A stretch of DNA of 64,000 bases from Pseudomonas sp. (GCF_017744435.1 NZ_JAGIBG010000029.1:1-64000), one strand, 5' to 3'. Numbered from the stretch's first letter, positions 10,691 through 23,075 are shown. The notes: generated by a model from the sequence alone, not told the origin. Program-made: numbers and translations.

Positions 10691-11401
10691 ATGGACTATT
10701 TGCCTTATGGCCACTCATCTCGTTTGGGTCGCAGCGGGTTGGCATTCTGTGGAGAACATCGTGACGCAATGAGCGGTGTCTATCACTTGGGCAATGGTCA
10801 TCGCACCTATAACCCAAGACTCATGAGATTCCACAGTGCTGATGCTCTGAGCCCATTCGCTGTTGGTGGCATCAATGCCTATGCCTATTGCTCCAACGAC
10901 CCCGTCAATCGAGTCGATCGCAATGGCGCGTTCTCCGTAACTAACTCAATCTTCCTGACAGTCTTGGTAGAAGGCGCACTTAACGTCATCGACGGGGTCT
11001 TTTCAGCGCTTAAGGTAGTCGTTCAGGGGCGTTTGCAGAATTCCGCGCCTTCACTTCCCCAACAACTCCAGGTATTAGCCAAGACTCACAAGGGGACTTT
11101 GAAAGTCGTGGCATCTGCTTTGGTTTGGGGCGAGCAAGGGGGGCCAGCCATCCCATTGCTAAAGAACAGTATCGTGGTAGGGGCTGCGGCCACGGGCCTA
11201 GGTGTCGCGGAGCGTCTTGTGAACATCCAGCAGCACGCGGCAGTGGTGGCTCCCTATCTGTGGGAAAACCCCGCCCAGATCCCCGGTGTGGCTTTGGATG
11301 CGCTGGGAATTCTGACAGGAGTAACTCAGGTGCTGACCTTAAGTCGCATTGCTCTTCGGACGATTCGTGAAAACCGGGGGGGGCCCGTTACTCGCCTGTG
11401 A
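10691..11401 (+). CDS. Second short orphan RHS repeat-associated core protein
   Basis: LPYGHSSRLGRSGLAFCGEHRDAMSGVYHLGNGHRTYNPRLMRFHSADALSPFAVGGINAYAYCSNDPVNRVDRNG core; different C-terminal part. Confidence 0.82.
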   Translation: MDYLPYGHSSRLGRSGLAFCGEHRDAMSGVYHLGNGHRTYNPRLMRFHSADALSPFAVGGINAYAYCSNDPVNRVDRNGAFSVTNSIFLTVLVEGALNVIDGVFSALKVVVQGRLQNSAPSLPQQLQVLAKTHKGTLKVVASALVWGEQGGPAIPLLKNSIVVGAAATGLGVAERLVNIQQHAAVVAPYLWENPAQIPGVALDALGILTGVTQVLTLSRIALRTIRENRGGPVTRL

Positions 11402-11449
11402 AGGTAAGAACCAGGCAACCAATCGCTTGCTTGCCTGGTTCAAACCTGT

Positions 11450-12742
11450 TTATTGCGCCTGCACTTCCTTCAGATACGGCGCCGGCTCCGCCCCCAGGTT
11501 GTTGAGCAACCGCTGGCTGTACCAGTCGATGAAGTTGACCACACCAAACTCATAAGTCTTCGAGTAAGGCCCAGGCTGGTAAGCCGTGGAGTTGATCCCG
11601 CGTTGGTTCTCTTCGGCCAGGCGACGGTCCTGGTCGTTGGTGGCGTCCCACACCTTGCGCATGCGCTCCGGGTCGTAGTCCACGCCTTCGACGGCATCCT
11701 TGTGCACCAGCCACTTGGTGGTGACCATGGTCTCCTGGGCGCTGATCGGCCACACGGTGAACACGATCATGTGGTCGCCCATGCAGTGGTTCCACGAGTG
11801 CGGCAGGTGCAGGATGCGCATCGAGCCGAGGTCCGGGTTCTTGATGCGGCCCATCAGCTTCTGGCAGGCCTGCTTGCCGTCCATGGTCATCGACACGGTG
11901 CCCTTGAGCAGCGGCATGCGCACGATGCGGTTACGCAGGCCATGACTCTTGTGCAGGTACGGGATCTTCTCGGCTTCCCAGGCGGCGGCGGACGCGGCCA
12001 CATGGTCCTTGAAGGCCTGGTCGGCGCGCGGGTCGTTGGTGTCGTCCCACTCCAGCAGGGTCTGCAGCAGCTCTGGGTGCGAACCGGAGCAGTGGTAGCA
12101 CTCGCGGTTGTTCTCCAGCACCAGCTTCCAGTTGGCCTTTTCCATCAAGGTGGTCTGCACCGCCACCTTGGTGTTTTCCATGTCGTACGGTTCCATGTAG
12201 TGGTCCAGGGTGGCCAGGAACTCGTCGATGGCAGGCGGGTTTTCCGCCAGGCTGATGAAGATGTAGCCGCCGGCGACCTTCACGTGCACAGGCTTGAGGC
12301 CGTACTCCTTCATGTCGAAGTCGGCGCCCATTTCGGTGCCGGCGAACAGCAGGCGGCCATCCAGCTCGTAGGTCCACTGGTGGTAGTGGCAGACCAGCTT
12401 GGCCACCTTGCCTTTGTCGCTGACGCACAGGCGCGAGCCGCGGTGGCGGCAGACGTTATGGAAGGCGTGCACCTTGCCTTCAGCACCACGCACCACCAGG
12501 ATCGGGTTCTTGCCGATCTGCAGGGTGATGTAGTTGCCCTTGGCCGGGATCTCGCAGGTCATGCCGGCGATCAACCATTCCTTCTGGAAGATCTCCTGCA
12601 TGTCGATCTGGAACAGACGCTCGTCGGTGTAGAACGGCTGGGGCAGCGAGTAGGTGCGCTCGCGGGTCTGCAGCATCTCGGCGGTGGCCTTGCGTGCAGG
12701 TTCCAGTGGATCGCCCAGGCTCAGGGTTGCGGTGACGTCCAT
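11450..12742 (-). CDS. gbcA: Glycine betaine demethylase oxygenase subunit GbcA (Rieske 2Fe-2S)
   Basis: Rieske motif CRHRGSRLC...CHYHQWTYELDG; divergent from gbcB. Confidence 0.92.
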   Translation of the reverse strand: MDVTATLSLGDPLEPARKATAEMLQTRERTYSLPQPFYTDERLFQIDMQEIFQKEWLIAGMTCEIPAKGNYITLQIGKNPILVVRGAEGKVHAFHNVCRHRGSRLCVSDKGKVAKLVCHYHQWTYELDGRLLFAGTEMGADFDMKEYGLKPVHVKVAGGYIFISLAENPPAIDEFLATLDHYMEPYDMENTKVAVQTTLMEKANWKLVLENNRECYHCSGSHPELLQTLLEWDDTNDPRADQAFKDHVAASAAAWEAEKIPYLHKSHGLRNRIVRMPLLKGTVSMTMDGKQACQKLMGRIKNPDLGSMRILHLPHSWNHCMGDHMIVFTVWPISAQETMVTTKWLVHKDAVEGVDYDPERMRKVWDATNDQDRRLAEENQRGINSTAYQPGPYSKTYEFGVVNFIDWYSQRLLNNLGAEPAPYLKEVQAQ

Positions 12743-13031
12743 CGTGTATTCCTCGGGGCCGCGTGCGGCCGGCAAAAGGTGGCTAATCGTTATTGTGGTG
12801 CCGCAAGGCTGCTCTTGAAAAAACAGCGAATTCTTTTGCCGTGGAGTGTGCGTCCGAAGACGCCATGAACCGTATCCATGGGCGACATGGCCGATTTGAA
12901 TTACGACGCGCCAGCCCTTGTAGCGCGGGGCTGGTCGCGATAAGCACGTCGATGTCGCTGGCAGGAATGTACGCAGCCGGAAGCTTGCGCATTATCCAAG
13001 CCATAAAAAGGGCCATAGTCGGCCGCTGGAG

Positions 13032-14138
13032 ATGAACATGTCCGATACCTTCCTCAATCCGGTCACCACCCAGACCTGGGCCAACGGCCGCCACATCGTG
13101 CGCTGCGTCAAGGTCATCCAGGAGACCTGGGACGTGCGCACCTTCTGCTTCATGGCCGACCAGCCGATCATGTTCTTCTTCAAGCCCGGGCAGTTCGTCA
13201 CCCTGGAGCTGGAGATCGAAGGCAAGCCGGTGATGCGCTCGTACACCATCTCCAGTTCGCCGTCGGTGCCCTACAGCTTCTCGATCACCGTCAAGCGCGT
13301 GCCGGGCGGGTTGGTGTCCAACTTCCTCCACGACACCATGCACGAAGGCGCCGAGCTGCCGGTGCACGGGCCGGTGGGGCTGTTCAACGCCATCGACTTC
13401 CCGGCGGGCAAGGTGCTGTACCTTTCCGGTGGCGTGGGCATTACCCCGGTGATGTCGATGGCGCGCTGGTTCTACGACACCAACGCCAACGTCGATATGG
13501 TCTTCGTGCACAGCGCCCGCTCGCCGAAAGACATCATCTACCACCGCGAGCTGGAGCAGATGGCTTCGCGCATCCCCAACTTCAGCCTGCACATCATCTG
13601 CGAGAAGCACGGGCTGGGTGAGCCGTGGGCGGGTTATCGCGGCTACCTGAACCAGCGCCTGATGGAGCTGATCTCGCCCGATTACATGGAGCGCACGATC
13701 TTCTGCTGCGGCCCGACGCCGTACATGACCGCAGTCAAGCGCATGCTCGAGGCGGTTGGCTTCGACATGAAGAACTACCACGAGGAATCGTTCGGCGCGA
13801 CGCCAGCGGAAGCCAAGGCCGATGCGGTGGAGCATGCCGAACAGGCGGCCGATGCGCCGGAAGTGGCGGCTTCGGACCTCAACCTGGTGGAGTTCATCGG
13901 CAGCGAGAAGAGCATCCGCGTCGCCCCGGGCGAGACCGTGCACGCGGCGGCGGCGAAAGTCGGGCTGATGATTCCGAAAGCCTGCGGCATGGGTATCTGC
14001 GGGACCTGCAAGGTGCTCAAGCTGGGCGGCGAAGTGGAGATGGAGCACAACGGCGGGATTACCGAGGAAGACGAAGCCGAGGGCTACATCCTGTCGTGCT
14101 GCAGTGTGCCGAAAGGGGATGTGCGGATCGATTACTGA
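13032..14138 (+). CDS. gbcB: Glycine betaine demethylase reductase GbcB
   Basis: FAD/NAD ferredoxin reductase (RSYTISSSP, GGVGITPVMSM) with C-terminal plant-type 2Fe-2S motif CGMGICGTCK. Confidence 0.92.
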   Translation: MNMSDTFLNPVTTQTWANGRHIVRCVKVIQETWDVRTFCFMADQPIMFFFKPGQFVTLELEIEGKPVMRSYTISSSPSVPYSFSITVKRVPGGLVSNFLHDTMHEGAELPVHGPVGLFNAIDFPAGKVLYLSGGVGITPVMSMARWFYDTNANVDMVFVHSARSPKDIIYHRELEQMASRIPNFSLHIICEKHGLGEPWAGYRGYLNQRLMELISPDYMERTIFCCGPTPYMTAVKRMLEAVGFDMKNYHEESFGATPAEAKADAVEHAEQAADAPEVAASDLNLVEFIGSEKSIRVAPGETVHAAAAKVGLMIPKACGMGICGTCKVLKLGGEVEMEHNGGITEEDEAEGYILSCCSVPKGDVRIDY

Positions 14139-14159
14139 TCCAGTGGCCAGTCTGGACTC

Positions 14160-14224
14160 TTCGCGGGCACGCCCGCTCCCACAGGGTCTGCGGTGAACCT
14201 TGTGGGAGCGGGCGTGCCCGCGAA
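14160..14224. repeat. REP-like inverted repeat
   Basis: TTCGCGGGCACGCCCGCTCCCACAGGG ... TGTGGGAGCGGGCGTGCCCGCGAA. Confidence 0.85.
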
Positions 14225-14229
14225 TGCTT

Positions 14230-15855
14230 TCAGGTGCGGAACCGGGCTACCAGGCCATTGAGGTCTACGGCCAGGCGCGACAACTCGGCACTTGCCGCAC
14301 TGGTCTGATGCGCCCCGGTAGCACTCTGCACCGACAGGTCGTTGATGTTCACCAGGTTGCGGTCCACCTCCCGCGCCACCTGGGCCTGTTCCTCGGCCGC
14401 ACTGGCGATCACCAGGTTACGCTCGTTGATCTGCGCCACAGCCCCGGCAATGGTATCCAGCGCCATGCCCGCACCCTTGGCGATGTTCAACGTCGACTCG
14501 GCGCGCTCGGTGCTGGTGCGCATCGACTCCACCGCCTGTTCGGTACCGCCCTGGATGCTGCCGATCATGCGCTCGATTTCACTGGTCGACTGCTGGGTGC
14601 GATGGGCCAGCGCCCGCACCTCGTCCGCCACCACGGCAAAGCCACGACCGGCCTCACCGGCACGTGCCGCTTCGATCGCCGCGTTCAGCGCCAGCAGGTT
14701 GGTCTGGTCGGCCAGGCCGCGGATCACGTCGAGCACCTTGCCGATGTCGCGCGACTGCTCGGCCAGGTGAGTGATCAGCTTGGCGGTGGCCTGCACGTCA
14801 CCGCTCATGCGCTCGATGGCACCCACGGTTTCCATGACCAGGTCACGACCGTCGCCGGCCGAGCGGCTGGCTTCGCTTGAAGCCTCCGAAGTGCTGACCG
14901 CATTACGCGCCACTTCTTCCACGGCGCTGGTCATCTCGGTGACGGCGGTGGCGGCCTGTTCGATCTCGTTGTTCTGCTGCTGCAGGCCGCGAGCGCTTTC
15001 GTCGGTGACGCAGTTCAGCTCTTCGGCTGCCGAGGCCAGCTGGGTGGCGGAACCGGCGATCAGTTGCAGGGTGTCGCGCAGCTTGTCCTGCATACGGGCC
15101 ATGGCGCGCTGCAGGCGGGCCGCTTCGTCGGTGCCTTCGGCGCGGATGACCTTGGTCAGGTCGCCGTCAGCCACCTGTTCGGCGGCCTGCAGCGCTTCTT
15201 CGATCGGCTTGACGATGCTGCGGGTCAGCAGGAAGGCGCAGAGGAACGTCAGCACGGTCGCGGCAATCAACAGGCCGATCACCAGGGCGAAGGCGGCGGA
15301 ATACTGGCTGGCGGCGGTTTCATTGGTGACGCGGGTCTGGTCAGTGTTGATCTGCACCAGAGTGTCCATGATCTTGTTGATCTGTTCGGAGTTGGCCAGC
15401 AGGTCACGGTTGAGCAGGTCGCGCAGTTCGTCCAGGCGGTCGGCCTGGCTCAGGCTGCGCATGCGCGACTCGAGCTGGCGGTACTGGCTGAGCAGCTGGG
15501 TGTACTGGTCGAACGCAGCCCGCTCGTTGGCGGCGCCGATCATCGGCAGGTAGGCCTGGTGGGCGCGGTCGATCTGGGCGTTGCGCTGGTCCAGCAGGTT
15601 GAGGGTGTCGCGCAGGGTCTCAGGCTCGCGGTTGAGCAGCAGCCGGTACGACAGGGTACGCATGCGCAGGTTGAGCGCGGTCAGCTCGTCCAGGGTCTTG
15701 ATGCTGGGGACGCTGTTTTCTTCGATGGTCACGCCAGCCTGTCGGATGTTGCCCATCTGCATGAGCGAAAAGATACCAAGGCCGAGCATGAGCACGCCGA
15801 TCAGGGCGAACCCGAGCAACGCGCGCGGGGCGATGTTCATGTTGCGTAGAGACAT
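14230..15855 (-). CDS. Methyl-accepting chemotaxis protein (4-helix-bundle-type sensor)
   Basis: TM-sensor-TM-HAMP-MCP layout; signalling hairpin [37 protein letters not shown]. Confidence 0.93.
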   Translation of the reverse strand: MSLRNMNIAPRALLGFALIGVLMLGLGIFSLMQMGNIRQAGVTIEENSVPSIKTLDELTALNLRMRTLSYRLLLNREPETLRDTLNLLDQRNAQIDRAHQAYLPMIGAANERAAFDQYTQLLSQYRQLESRMRSLSQADRLDELRDLLNRDLLANSEQINKIMDTLVQINTDQTRVTNETAASQYSAAFALVIGLLIAATVLTFLCAFLLTRSIVKPIEEALQAAEQVADGDLTKVIRAEGTDEAARLQRAMARMQDKLRDTLQLIAGSATQLASAAEELNCVTDESARGLQQQNNEIEQAATAVTEMTSAVEEVARNAVSTSEASSEASRSAGDGRDLVMETVGAIERMSGDVQATAKLITHLAEQSRDIGKVLDVIRGLADQTNLLALNAAIEAARAGEAGRGFAVVADEVRALAHRTQQSTSEIERMIGSIQGGTEQAVESMRTSTERAESTLNIAKGAGMALDTIAGAVAQINERNLVIASAAEEQAQVAREVDRNLVNINDLSVQSATGAHQTSAASAELSRLAVDLNGLVARFRT

Positions 15856-16130
15856 GGGGAAGAGTCCGGAAGGGGATAGGGAGGCGCGGTCCGTGCGACG
15901 AAATATGACCTACCTGTCTATCGGTCGTGACTGAGCAGTCTTGAGCCCGGGCAAGGGAAAATGTGAGCCAGCTAACTATTTACCTGACCGGCGGTTGATC
16001 CAGGTCGGAACAAGGGGCCCGATACCCTGTCAATCTGCGGGGTAGAAACCTTATGAATCCGATATTTAATGGCGGGGGCTCACGCTTTTCTTTATCGTGT
16101 GCGCCCTTTGCAACAACCCGAGATAGACCC

Positions 16131-16361
16131 ATGCTGGAAGCCTCCCTGAATCAACTCGAGCAACTGGTCAGCGACCTGATGCAGAAAAACGCTCAACTCA
16201 CCGAGCAGAACACCACCCTCGACCAGGCACTGGCCCAGGCCAAGGAAGAAAACGAAACCCTGCAGCTGTCGCTGATGGAGCAGGAAGAGAAGCACGGTGC
16301 CACCGCTGCGCGCATCCAGGCGCTGGTTGACCGCGCCAGTGCAGGCGTCGTCGGCGCATGA
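16131..16361 (+). CDS. TIGR02449-like small coiled-coil protein
   Basis: MLEASLNQLEQLVSDLMQKNAQLTEQNTTLDQAL...; overlaps the start of a zapA-like gene by 4 nt. Confidence 0.75.
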   Translation: MLEASLNQLEQLVSDLMQKNAQLTEQNTTLDQALAQAKEENETLQLSLMEQEEKHGATAARIQALVDRASAGVVGA

Positions 16362-16660
16362 GATTGCAAGCGCAGCCGATCAATGTCGTGTCGATCCTCG
16401 GCAGCGACTATTCGATCAAGGCGCCCGAAGGCCAGGAAGAGACCTTGGCCCAGGCAGTGCGGATGCTCAACACCGCGCTGAACGAGACCAAGCGCCAGTA
16501 CCCGACCCTGATCGGCGACAAGTTGCTGGTGCTGGCCGCGCTGAATCTGTGTTCCAAGCAGGTTGAACTGCAAAAGGAACACCAGCAGACCCTCGCGCGT
16601 ACCCAGGCGCAGATCGACGCCACGGTGGACGCCATCGTTCGGACCATCGCCGAACAGTAA
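16358..16660 (+). CDS. Cell division protein ZapA-like
   Basis: NVVSILGSDYSIKAPEGQEETLAQAVRMLNTALNETK...LVLAALNLC fits the ZapA fold. Confidence 0.75.
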   Translation: MRLQAQPINVVSILGSDYSIKAPEGQEETLAQAVRMLNTALNETKRQYPTLIGDKLLVLAALNLCSKQVELQKEHQQTLARTQAQIDATVDAIVRTIAEQ

Positions 16661-16673
16661 GAATCTGCACTGG

Positions 16674-16709
16674 CCCCCTGTGGGAGCGGGTAAACCCGCT
16701 CCCACAGGC
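16674..16709. repeat. Short REP-like palindrome
   Basis: CCTGTGGGAGCGGGTAAACCCGCTCCCACAGG. Confidence 0.85.
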
Positions 16710-16750
16710 GCCATATGATTGTTCCAGATCACTGGATTAACTGAATACGC

Positions 16751-16764
16751 AAGTGTATACACTT
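16751..16764. promoter_or_regulatory. Perfect 14-bp palindrome upstream of the chemoreceptor gene (putative operator)
   Basis: AAGTGTATACACTT. Confidence 0.45.
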
Positions 16765-16778
16765 CTCGCAAAACAATA

Positions 16779-18734
16779 ATGAGCGGGGAGCGGGGCATGC
16801 GTATCTGGCGTAAGAGCATCCAGTGGCAATTGATTGCGAGCATGGGCGCTGCCCTGCTGGCGAGCATCCTGGTGGTTGTGATCATCTTTACGGTGGCACT
16901 CAACCGCCTGACCGAACGTTACCTGGTCGATACCGCTTTGCCGGCCAGCATCGAAGCTATCCGCAACGACATCGAGCGCATGCTCGGCCAGCCCCTGGTG
17001 GCTGCGGCTGACATCGCGGGCAACACGCTGCTGCGTGACTGGCTCGCCGCCGGCGAAGATCCCGCTCAAGCCCCGCAATTCCTGGAATACCTGCAGGCTG
17101 CCAAGCAACGCAACCATGCATTTACCACGCTGTTCGCCTCGACCGAAACCGGCAACTACTACAACGAGAATGGCCTTGACCGTGTCCTCAGCCGTGGCAA
17201 CCCCAATGACAAGTGGTTCTACGGCTACATCGACAGCGGCGCCGAACGCCTGGTGAATATCGACATCGACCATGCCACGGGCGAACTGGCGCTGTTCATC
17301 GATTACCGGGTGGAAAAGGCCGGCAAGCTGGTCGGTGTGGCCGGTATGGGCCTGCGCATGACCGAGCTGTCGAAGCTCATCCACGACTTCAGCTTCGGCG
17401 AGCACGGCAAGGTCTTCCTCGTGCGCAACGACGGCCTGATCCAGGTGCACCCGGACGCGGCCTTCAGCGGCAAGCGCCAGCTCGCCGAGCAAATGGGCGA
17501 GGACGCAGCCAGGGCTGTATTGGCCAAGGGGGGGCAACTGCACAGCGGCCAGTTCAGCCGAGACGGCGAAGACTATCTGGCGCTGGGGTTGCCCTTGCGC
17601 GACTTGAACTGGACCTTGGTGGCCGAGGTGCCGAAGGCGGAAATCTACGCGCAGATGCGTCAGGCGGTGTGGCTGACCAGCCTGATCGGCGGTGCGGTTG
17701 CGTTGATCTCGCTGCTGCTGGTGGTACTGCTGGCGCGTGGCCTGGTGCGGCCGATTCGCCGCGTCACCGCTGCGCTGGTAGAGATTGGCGGTGGGAGCGG
17801 GGACCTCAGCCATCGCCTGGACGATGCCCGCCAGGATGAACTGGGCGACCTGGCCCGTGGTTTCAACCGCTTCCTCGACAGCCAGCGCGGCCTGATTGGC
17901 GAAGTGTTGCGTACCAGCCAGCGGCTGCACCTGGCTGTGGAGCAGGTCACCCAGGTGGTGGATAACACGGCCGAACGCTCCGGTCGCCAGCAGGAAATGA
18001 CCGAGATGGTCGCTACCGCCGTGCACGAGATGGGCCTGACCGTGCAGGACATCGCCCGTAACGCCGGCGATGCAGCCCAGGCCTCGCAATCGGCGCGGGA
18101 GGAGGCGTTGCAGGCACGCGAAGTCGTGCAGCGTTCGATCCGAGGTATCGAGGGCATGTCGGGCGATATCGGCAAGGCGGCCGATGCCGTCAGCCAGTTG
18201 GCGGATGAAGTTGCCTCGATCGATGAAGTGCTTGCGGTAATCCGCAGTATTTCCGAGCAGACCAACTTGCTGGCGCTGAACGCAGCCATTGAGGCCGCGC
18301 GGGCAGGGGAGATGGGCCGCGGGTTTGCCGTTGTGGCCGACGAAGTGCGCACGTTGGCCCGGCGTACTCAGCTGTCCACCGACGAAGTGCAGCAGATGAT
18401 CCAGCGCCTGAAGCAGGGGGCGGGTTCGGCAGTGAGTTCGATGCAGGCGGGGCAGCAGGCTACGGGCAGCGGGGTTGAATCGAGCTTGCGCACGGGCACA
18501 TCGTTGGGCGCGATTACCGATCAGGTGGAGCACATCAGCGACATGAACCACCAGGTGGCCACGGCGACCGAGGAGCAGTCGGCGGTGACCGAGGAGATCA
18601 ACCGGACGGTGCAGGGCATTTCCGACCTGGCGCGGGAGACGGCGGCCGAGGTGCAGGGGTGTCGCGAGGAATGTCAGGCGTTGCGTGGGCTGGCCGATGA
18701 TCTGGCGCGGCAGATGGGTGGTTTCAAGCTCTAG
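16779..18734 (+). CDS. Methyl-accepting chemotaxis protein with dCache-like periplasmic sensor (McpH-like by position)
   Basis: Long periplasmic domain, HAMP and MCP hairpin ([39 protein letters not shown]). Symbol withheld because ligand class cannot be read from sequence. Confidence 0.9.
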   Translation: MSGERGMRIWRKSIQWQLIASMGAALLASILVVVIIFTVALNRLTERYLVDTALPASIEAIRNDIERMLGQPLVAAADIAGNTLLRDWLAAGEDPAQAPQFLEYLQAAKQRNHAFTTLFASTETGNYYNENGLDRVLSRGNPNDKWFYGYIDSGAERLVNIDIDHATGELALFIDYRVEKAGKLVGVAGMGLRMTELSKLIHDFSFGEHGKVFLVRNDGLIQVHPDAAFSGKRQLAEQMGEDAARAVLAKGGQLHSGQFSRDGEDYLALGLPLRDLNWTLVAEVPKAEIYAQMRQAVWLTSLIGGAVALISLLLVVLLARGLVRPIRRVTAALVEIGGGSGDLSHRLDDARQDELGDLARGFNRFLDSQRGLIGEVLRTSQRLHLAVEQVTQVVDNTAERSGRQQEMTEMVATAVHEMGLTVQDIARNAGDAAQASQSAREEALQAREVVQRSIRGIEGMSGDIGKAADAVSQLADEVASIDEVLAVIRSISEQTNLLALNAAIEAARAGEMGRGFAVVADEVRTLARRTQLSTDEVQQMIQRLKQGAGSAVSSMQAGQQATGSGVESSLRTGTSLGAITDQVEHISDMNHQVATATEEQSAVTEEINRTVQGISDLARETAAEVQGCREECQALRGLADDLARQMGGFKL

Positions 18735-18737
18735 ATT

Positions 18738-18846
18738 GCCGGGGCCGCTTCGCGGCCCTTTCGCGACACAAGGCCGCTCCTACAGGTAATGCGTTCCCCT
18801 GTAGGAGCGGCCTTGTGTCGCGAAAGGAGGGCGAAGCCCTCCCGGC
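18738..18846. repeat. REP-like inverted repeat
   Basis: CCCTTTCGCGACACAAGGCCGCTCCTACAGG ... CCTGTAGGAGCGGCCTTGTGTCGCGAAAGG. Confidence 0.85.
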
Positions 18847-18852
18847 AATCTG

Positions 18853-19893
18853 TCAGGCGGTGATGATGCTGCGGATATCCGCTGCCAGCTCACGCACCCG
18901 CTCTTCCTCGGTATCCCACGAGCACATGAACCGCGCGCCGCCGCTACCAATGAAGGTATAGAAACGCCAGCCCCTGCCGCGCAGTGCTTCAATGGCATGC
19001 TCAGGCATCTGCAGGAACACCCCGTTGGCCTCCACCGGGAACATCAGCTCGACCCCTGGCAGATCACTCACCAGCGACGCCAGCAACTGCGCGCAACGGT
19101 TGGCATGGGCGCCATGGCGCAACCAGGCGCCATCTTCCAGCAGCCCGACCCACGGCGCCGACAGGAAGCGCATCTTCGACGCCAGTTGCCCGGCCTGCTT
19201 GCAGCGGTAGTCGAAGTCTTCGGCCAGCTGGCGGTTGAAGAACAGGATCGCCTCGCCCACCGCCATGCCGTTCTTGGTGCCGCCAAAGCACAGCACATCG
19301 ACGCCGGCCTTCCAGGTCAGCTCGGCCGGGCTGCAGCCGAGGAACGCGCAGGCGTTGGTGAAGCGCGCGCCGTCCATGTGCAGGTTCAGGCCCAGCTCCT
19401 TGCAGGTGGCGCTGATCGCCTTGAGCTCGTCGGGGCGATAGACGGTGCCGACCTCGGTGGCCTGGGTGATGGTGACCACCCGCGGCTTGGGGTAGTGGAT
19501 GTCCTGGCGCTTGAGCGCCACTTCGCGGATCGATTCCGGCGTCAGCTTGCCGTTGACGCTGGGTGCGGTGAGCAGCTTGGAACCGTTGGAGAAAAACTCC
19601 GGCGCGCCGCACTCGTCGGTTTCGACGTGGGCGGTCTCGGAGCAGATCACGCTGTGGTAGCTCTGGCACAGCGAGGCCAGGGCCAGGGAGTTGGCAGCGG
19701 TGCCGTTGAAGGCGAAGAACACTTCGCAGTCGGTTTCGAACAGGTTGCGGAAGTACTCCGACGCACGCTCGGTCCACTGGTCGTCGCCGTAGGCGCGGTC
19801 GTGGCCCTGGTTGGCCTTTTCCATCGCGGCCCAGGCTTCGGGGCAGATGCCGGAATAGTTGTCGCTGGCGAATTGTTGGCTCTTGTCTGTCAT
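18853..19893 (-). CDS. ltaE: Low-specificity L-threonine aldolase
   Basis: PLP fold-type I protein; HMDGARFTNACAFL and DVLCFGGTKNGM lysine motif. Confidence 0.9.
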   Translation of the reverse strand: MTDKSQQFASDNYSGICPEAWAAMEKANQGHDRAYGDDQWTERASEYFRNLFETDCEVFFAFNGTAANSLALASLCQSYHSVICSETAHVETDECGAPEFFSNGSKLLTAPSVNGKLTPESIREVALKRQDIHYPKPRVVTITQATEVGTVYRPDELKAISATCKELGLNLHMDGARFTNACAFLGCSPAELTWKAGVDVLCFGGTKNGMAVGEAILFFNRQLAEDFDYRCKQAGQLASKMRFLSAPWVGLLEDGAWLRHGAHANRCAQLLASLVSDLPGVELMFPVEANGVFLQMPEHAIEALRGRGWRFYTFIGSGGARFMCSWDTEEERVRELAADIRSIITA

Positions 19894-19998
19894 GGCACTG
19901 TCCTGTGAACGACGCAGAACAGCACTCTAAACCATCGATTCAGCGGTTGCCTATACAAGCTGTGCATAGGCTCGATTCTGGGTTGCCTGTGCTGGCCT

Positions 19999-20063
19999 CT
20001 TCGCGGGCACGCCCGCTCCCACAGGGTGAGCGCGGTCCCTGTGGGAGCGGGCGCGCCCGCGAA
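19999..20063. repeat. REP-like inverted repeat
   Basis: TCTTCGCGGGCACGCCCGCTCCCACAGGG ... CCTGTGGGAGCGGGCGCGCCCGCGAAGA. Confidence 0.85.
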
Positions 20064-20205
20064 GAAGCCAACACCACAGCGAATGTCGTAAACGCGCCAT
20101 TGCAAGGCGTGCGCAGGCATCTGACCCGCCCCGGCCAGTCATAACATCGCCACAAAGGGCCACAGTGCCCCACGACAAAAAACGATCGCTGCCGGGAGAG
20201 ACACG

Positions 20206-21459
<1,254 letters not shown>

Positions 21460-21474
21460 GTGGAGTAAACGAAC

Positions 21475-22725
21475 ATGCAACGCTACTCGGGCTTCGGCCT
21501 TTTCAAGCACTCCCTCAGCCACCACGAAAACTGGCAGCGCATGTGGCGCACGCCGACCCCTAAAAAGGTCTACGACGTGGTCATCGTCGGCGGTGGCGGC
21601 CATGGCCTGGCCACGGCCTATTACCTGGCCAAGGAACACGGCATCACCAACGTCGCGGTGATCGAGAAGGGTTACCTGGGCGGCGGCAACACCGCCCGTA
21701 ACACCACCATCGTGCGTTCCAACTACCTGTGGGACGAGTCGGCGCACCTGTACGAGCACGCCATGAAGCTGTGGGAGGGCCTGTCCCAGGACCTCAACTA
21801 CAACGTGATGTTCTCTCAGCGCGGCGTCTACAACCTGTGCCACACCCTGCAAGACATGCGTGACTCCGAGCGCCGCGTCTCCGCCAACCGCCTCAATGGC
21901 GTCGATGGCGAACTGCTGAACACCGCCCAGGTCGCGGCTGAAATCCCGTACCTGGACTGCTCGAAGAACACCCGCTACCCGATCCTCGGCGCCACTGTTC
22001 AGCGCCGTGGCGGCGTAGCCCGTCACGACGCCGTGGCCTGGGGCTTCGCCCGTGCCGCCGACGCCCTGGGCGTGGACCTGATCCAGCAGACCGAAGTGAT
22101 CGGTTTCCGCAAGGAAAACGGCGCGGTCATCGGCGTGGAAACCAACAAAGGCTTCATCGGCGCCAAGCGCGTCGGCGTGGTCACCGCCGGTAACTCCGGG
22201 CACATGGCCAAGCTGGCCGGCTTCCGCCTGCCGCTGGAATCGCACCCGCTGCAGGCGCTGGTCTCCGAGCCGATCAAGCCGATCATCGACAGCGTGATCA
22301 TGTCCAACGCCGTGCACGGCTACATCAGCCAGTCCGACAAGGGCGACCTGGTGATCGGTGCCGGTATCGACGGCTGGGTCGGCTACGGCCAGCGCGGTTC
22401 GTACCCGGTGATCGAGCACACCCTGCAGGCCATCGTCGAGATGTTCCCCAACCTCTCGCGCGTGCGCATGAACCGCCAGTGGGGCGGCATCGTCGACACC
22501 TCGCCGGACGCGTGCCCGATCATCACCAAGACCCCGGTCAAGAACATGTTCTTCAACTGCGGTTGGGGTACCGGCGGCTTCAAGGCGACCCCGGGTTCGG
22601 GCAACGTCTTTGCCGCGAGCCTGGCCAAGGGCGAAATGCACCCACTGGCCGCGCCGTTCTCCATGGACCGCTTCTACAACGGCGCACTGATCGACGAACA
22701 CGGCGCTGCCGCCGTCGCCCACTAA
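21475..22725 (+). CDS. soxB: Sarcosine oxidase subunit beta
   Basis: 416-aa FAD-dependent oxidase with [22 protein letters not shown]; followed by soxD, soxA, soxG. Confidence 0.95.
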   Translation: MQRYSGFGLFKHSLSHHENWQRMWRTPTPKKVYDVVIVGGGGHGLATAYYLAKEHGITNVAVIEKGYLGGGNTARNTTIVRSNYLWDESAHLYEHAMKLWEGLSQDLNYNVMFSQRGVYNLCHTLQDMRDSERRVSANRLNGVDGELLNTAQVAAEIPYLDCSKNTRYPILGATVQRRGGVARHDAVAWGFARAADALGVDLIQQTEVIGFRKENGAVIGVETNKGFIGAKRVGVVTAGNSGHMAKLAGFRLPLESHPLQALVSEPIKPIIDSVIMSNAVHGYISQSDKGDLVIGAGIDGWVGYGQRGSYPVIEHTLQAIVEMFPNLSRVRMNRQWGGIVDTSPDACPIITKTPVKNMFFNCGWGTGGFKATPGSGNVFAASLAKGEMHPLAAPFSMDRFYNGALIDEHGAAAVAH

Positions 22726-22739
22726 CCGGAGCCACCGTC

Positions 22740-23075
22740 ATGTTGCATATTTTCTGTCCCCACTGCGGCGAGCTGCGCTCCGAAGAAGAGTTCCACGCCT
22801 CTGGCCAGGCGCACATCCCTCGCCCGCTGGACCCCAACGCCTGCTCCGACGAGGAGTGGGGCACCTACATGTTCTACCGTGACAACCCACGCGGTATTCA
22901 CCACGAACTGTGGGACCACGTTGCCGGCTGCCGCCAGTACTTCAACGTCACCCGTAACACCGTGACCTACGAAATTCTGGAAACCTACAAGATTGGTGAG
23001 AAGCCGCAAGTGACCGACGCCGGCAAGCCAAGCAGCGCACCGTCGACCGTCAAAGGCCAAGGGGAAAAAGTATGA
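22740..23075 (+). CDS. soxD: Sarcosine oxidase subunit delta
   Basis: MLHIFCPHCGELRSEEEFHASGQAHIPRP; overlaps soxA by 4 nt. Confidence 0.94.
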   Translation: MLHIFCPHCGELRSEEEFHASGQAHIPRPLDPNACSDEEWGTYMFYRDNPRGIHHELWDHVAGCRQYFNVTRNTVTYEILETYKIGEKPQVTDAGKPSSAPSTVKGQGEKV

